DNA of 64,000 bases from Acanthacorydalis orientalis (lineage: Eukaryota > Arthropoda > Insecta > Megaloptera > Corydalidae). Position 1 is the stretch's first letter; the number at the start of each line of letters is the position of its first letter. Below the pieces are notes generated by a model. It did no database searches. It had not been told where the DNA came from and saw only the letters and a list, made by a program, of their open reading frames with translations. Below, in pieces: positions 62,309-64,000 of this stretch. The translations under genes and the position numbers were made by a program. The stretch is taken from positions 47,634,162 to 47,698,161 of the forward strand of contig CM068315.1 in the NCBI GenBank assembly GCA_034766995.1, given 5' to 3'.

Positions 62309-62756
62309 CTATTTTCATTTTTTATAAGTTTCACATTTGGTGGAATTTCTAGACTTTATATAGATACTTGTGTTACATTTAATCATTCGTTAATATAAAT
62401 TCGCTATCCATTTTTATATCGTGCGATCGATTTTGAAAATAAATTTCTAAAGTAATCACGATTGAAACAATGTACAGTATTAAGACTGATTTTGTTTATT
62501 CTACAGACAAACTATTTAAAAAAAACATACATAAACATACATTACACGTTACGTTTTCAGATGTCATTCTATTACTACGCAAAAATAACAAAGTAGGTCA
62601 TCGTAAGCAGTGCAAGAGTGAAAGTTTCGCATGTATTACAACCATAAAATTTGCCAAATTTAATCCACCTACACTAGATAAACTGATTTCCAATTGTTGC
62701 TTATGATAATATTTTTATAATTAAGTACAATATATTTCTATACAATAAAAACCCAC

Positions 62757-62813
62757 ATTTCTCGTCACTTTGTCCTGCGGACAAAGTGACATGTATCTAT
62801 GGTGACGAGAAAT
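62757..62813. repeat. Nested and competing inverted repeats
   Basis: An inner perfect palindrome TCACTTTGTCC-TGC-GGACAAAGTGA spans 62765-62789. An outer perfect 12-bp pair ATTTCTCGTCAC (62757-62768) and GTGACGAGAAAT (62802-62813) shares bases with the inner arm. The two folds are therefore mutually exclusive. Confidence 0.9.
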
Positions 62814-63049
62814 GGTTGCTTTGTCAGCTCAGAGGTTTCAAGTTTAATTCATTAAGTTTCGTTCTTAGGTATTTTTTATGTTTAACTATATTATGTCATA
62901 AAAACCAATTAACATTTTTTTTCTTTCTATTTTCCCGTCAAGTTTGACAGGATATGTACTTTCCTAAATAATTATCCAGTGTAATGTATACATCCCATCA
63001 GTTTTAATTTTAAACGTTCATGCTAATATTATATTACTAAACAATGTAG

Positions 63050-63052
<3 letters not shown>

Positions 63053-63118
<66 letters not shown>
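63053..63118. repeat. (TA)n microsatellite
   Basis: A TA array of about 66 bp near the right edge of the window. Confidence 0.95.
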
Positions 63119-63124
<6 letters not shown>

Positions 63125-64000
63125 TGTATGATCATTTTTAATTTGACCCTTTAAACAGTCAAATAACTCGTTAACTATTTTCAATATGAAGCATATTTAA
63201 TCTTCTATTGCATGCTTTGTTAATTTTGTTTAAATGTTTTATATTTAAATTATTTATCTCTGAATACAAACATTTAATAATCTTTTTAACGATAAATACT
63301 TGCAATGAAAACTTCCCTATCGAGAATAGTATGCATAAAAAAATATATAACCGTATTTTCAGACAATACACAAAATTATATTGAACAGTACAACTTCATC
63401 AAGAAAAAAATATTTTTCATTGGTATAATCAATGATGTTTTTATTATCTGACTTTTTTTAAAGTATTTAAAAATCAGTTTTCGTCACAAAACGATTAATC
63501 GACATTGTATTAACAATCGACTGATCAATCGGTTGACCTGTCTGTATTTTAAATTGAAGTTTGTCAAACAATTTGACTTATTGATTCACTTGATAAAAAA
63601 TGATTAAACGTTTTATAAAGACCATCTAATTGAAGTAAATTTTCTATAAACACATACTCAACAAACACAATTTTCATCAGAACCACTCACTGATTAGAAA
63701 GTTTTTCTCTGCAGTGGTTTCTTCTTTTTCTCCTTTCTATCAATTGTGCTTTTAAAAACACTAAGACGATGGTATATTATCATCATCTGAAAAAAAAACT
63801 TTTTTTTCTCGCAAAAATTAGCACAATCTTCAACATTGGCATATTTTGACAAACATGTCAGCCATCAAAACCCGAAGTTCAGAATTCTCACTTCCAAAAA
63901 GATAATCGTTCAGTTTATACTCGACTCTCCGCGATTTTCCCATAAATATTTTGCAGAAATAATCTCCATTGATCTTAATTTTAAAACCTTTACATTAATT

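Larger units (their letters stand above)
62088..64000. other. AT-rich terminal stretch
   Basis: No gene is recognised. It contains TA arrays at 62270-62307 and 63053-63118 and the nested inverted repeat at 62757-62813. A 78-codon frame at 62470-62706 has non-repetitive composition but no recognised domain. Confidence 0.45.

Noticed and set aside
62470..62706. 78-codon plus-strand frame near the right edge
   Set aside because: It has no recognisable motif, signal peptide or splice context; a frame of this length can occur by chance.

Overview
The window is nuclear DNA of an animal, most probably an insect. It is very AT-rich and carries several dozen (TA)n or (CA)n(TA)n microsatellites. Its genes have short spliceosomal exons with GT-AG introns, it contains many decayed Tc1/mariner and pogo-like transposons plus 5'-truncated non-LTR retrotransposons, and one gene encodes a secreted Pro/Tyr/Gly-repeat protein of the kind found in insect cuticle. 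I could not fix the species. A well-formed selenocysteine tRNA argues against insect lineages that have lost selenoproteins.

Layout. All recognisable host genes lie on the minus strand. At 1391-2578 is a secreted repeat protein with about 25 copies of KPVYGPP. From 5.1 to 12.7 kb is a transposon graveyard: a retrotransposon 3' end, hairpin-ended repeats, a mariner MITE and a Tc1 relic. At 14245-17376 is a three-exon secreted lipase of the pancreatic-lipase family whose second intron holds a deleted mariner copy. At 18.2-18.9 kb are two RNA polymerase III genes in tandem: an RNase MRP RNA and tRNA-Sec. Each has a TATA box and a nearly identical upstream element at the same spacing. At 19760-20776 is a two-exon FAM174-like single-pass membrane protein.

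From 25574 to 34744 lie seven coding exons of an SLC16-type monocarboxylate transporter. They lack an initiator. The best candidate for the first coding exon is a 27-nt exon at 55741-55767, which would make the first intron about 21 kb. That intron (34745-55740) is filled with at least four mariner or mariner-derived copies, several pogo-like elements, a dispersed CRE-containing repeat and many (TA)n arrays. From 55.8 to 64 kb I recognise no protein gene, only retrotransposon ends, another mariner, inverted repeats and microsatellites.

How the parts relate. The lipase and the repeat protein are secreted, and FAM174 and the transporter are membrane proteins; nothing suggests they share a pathway. 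The tRNA-Sec/RNase MRP pair is the clearest functional cluster because the two genes share promoter architecture. The most useful observations are this Pol III pair with its probable species-specific PSE, the micro-exon proposed for the transporter, a dispersed repeat with paired GACGTCA motifs, a hairpin-ended repeat family joined to (TA)n arrays, and several perfect or nested inverted repeats with no assigned role.
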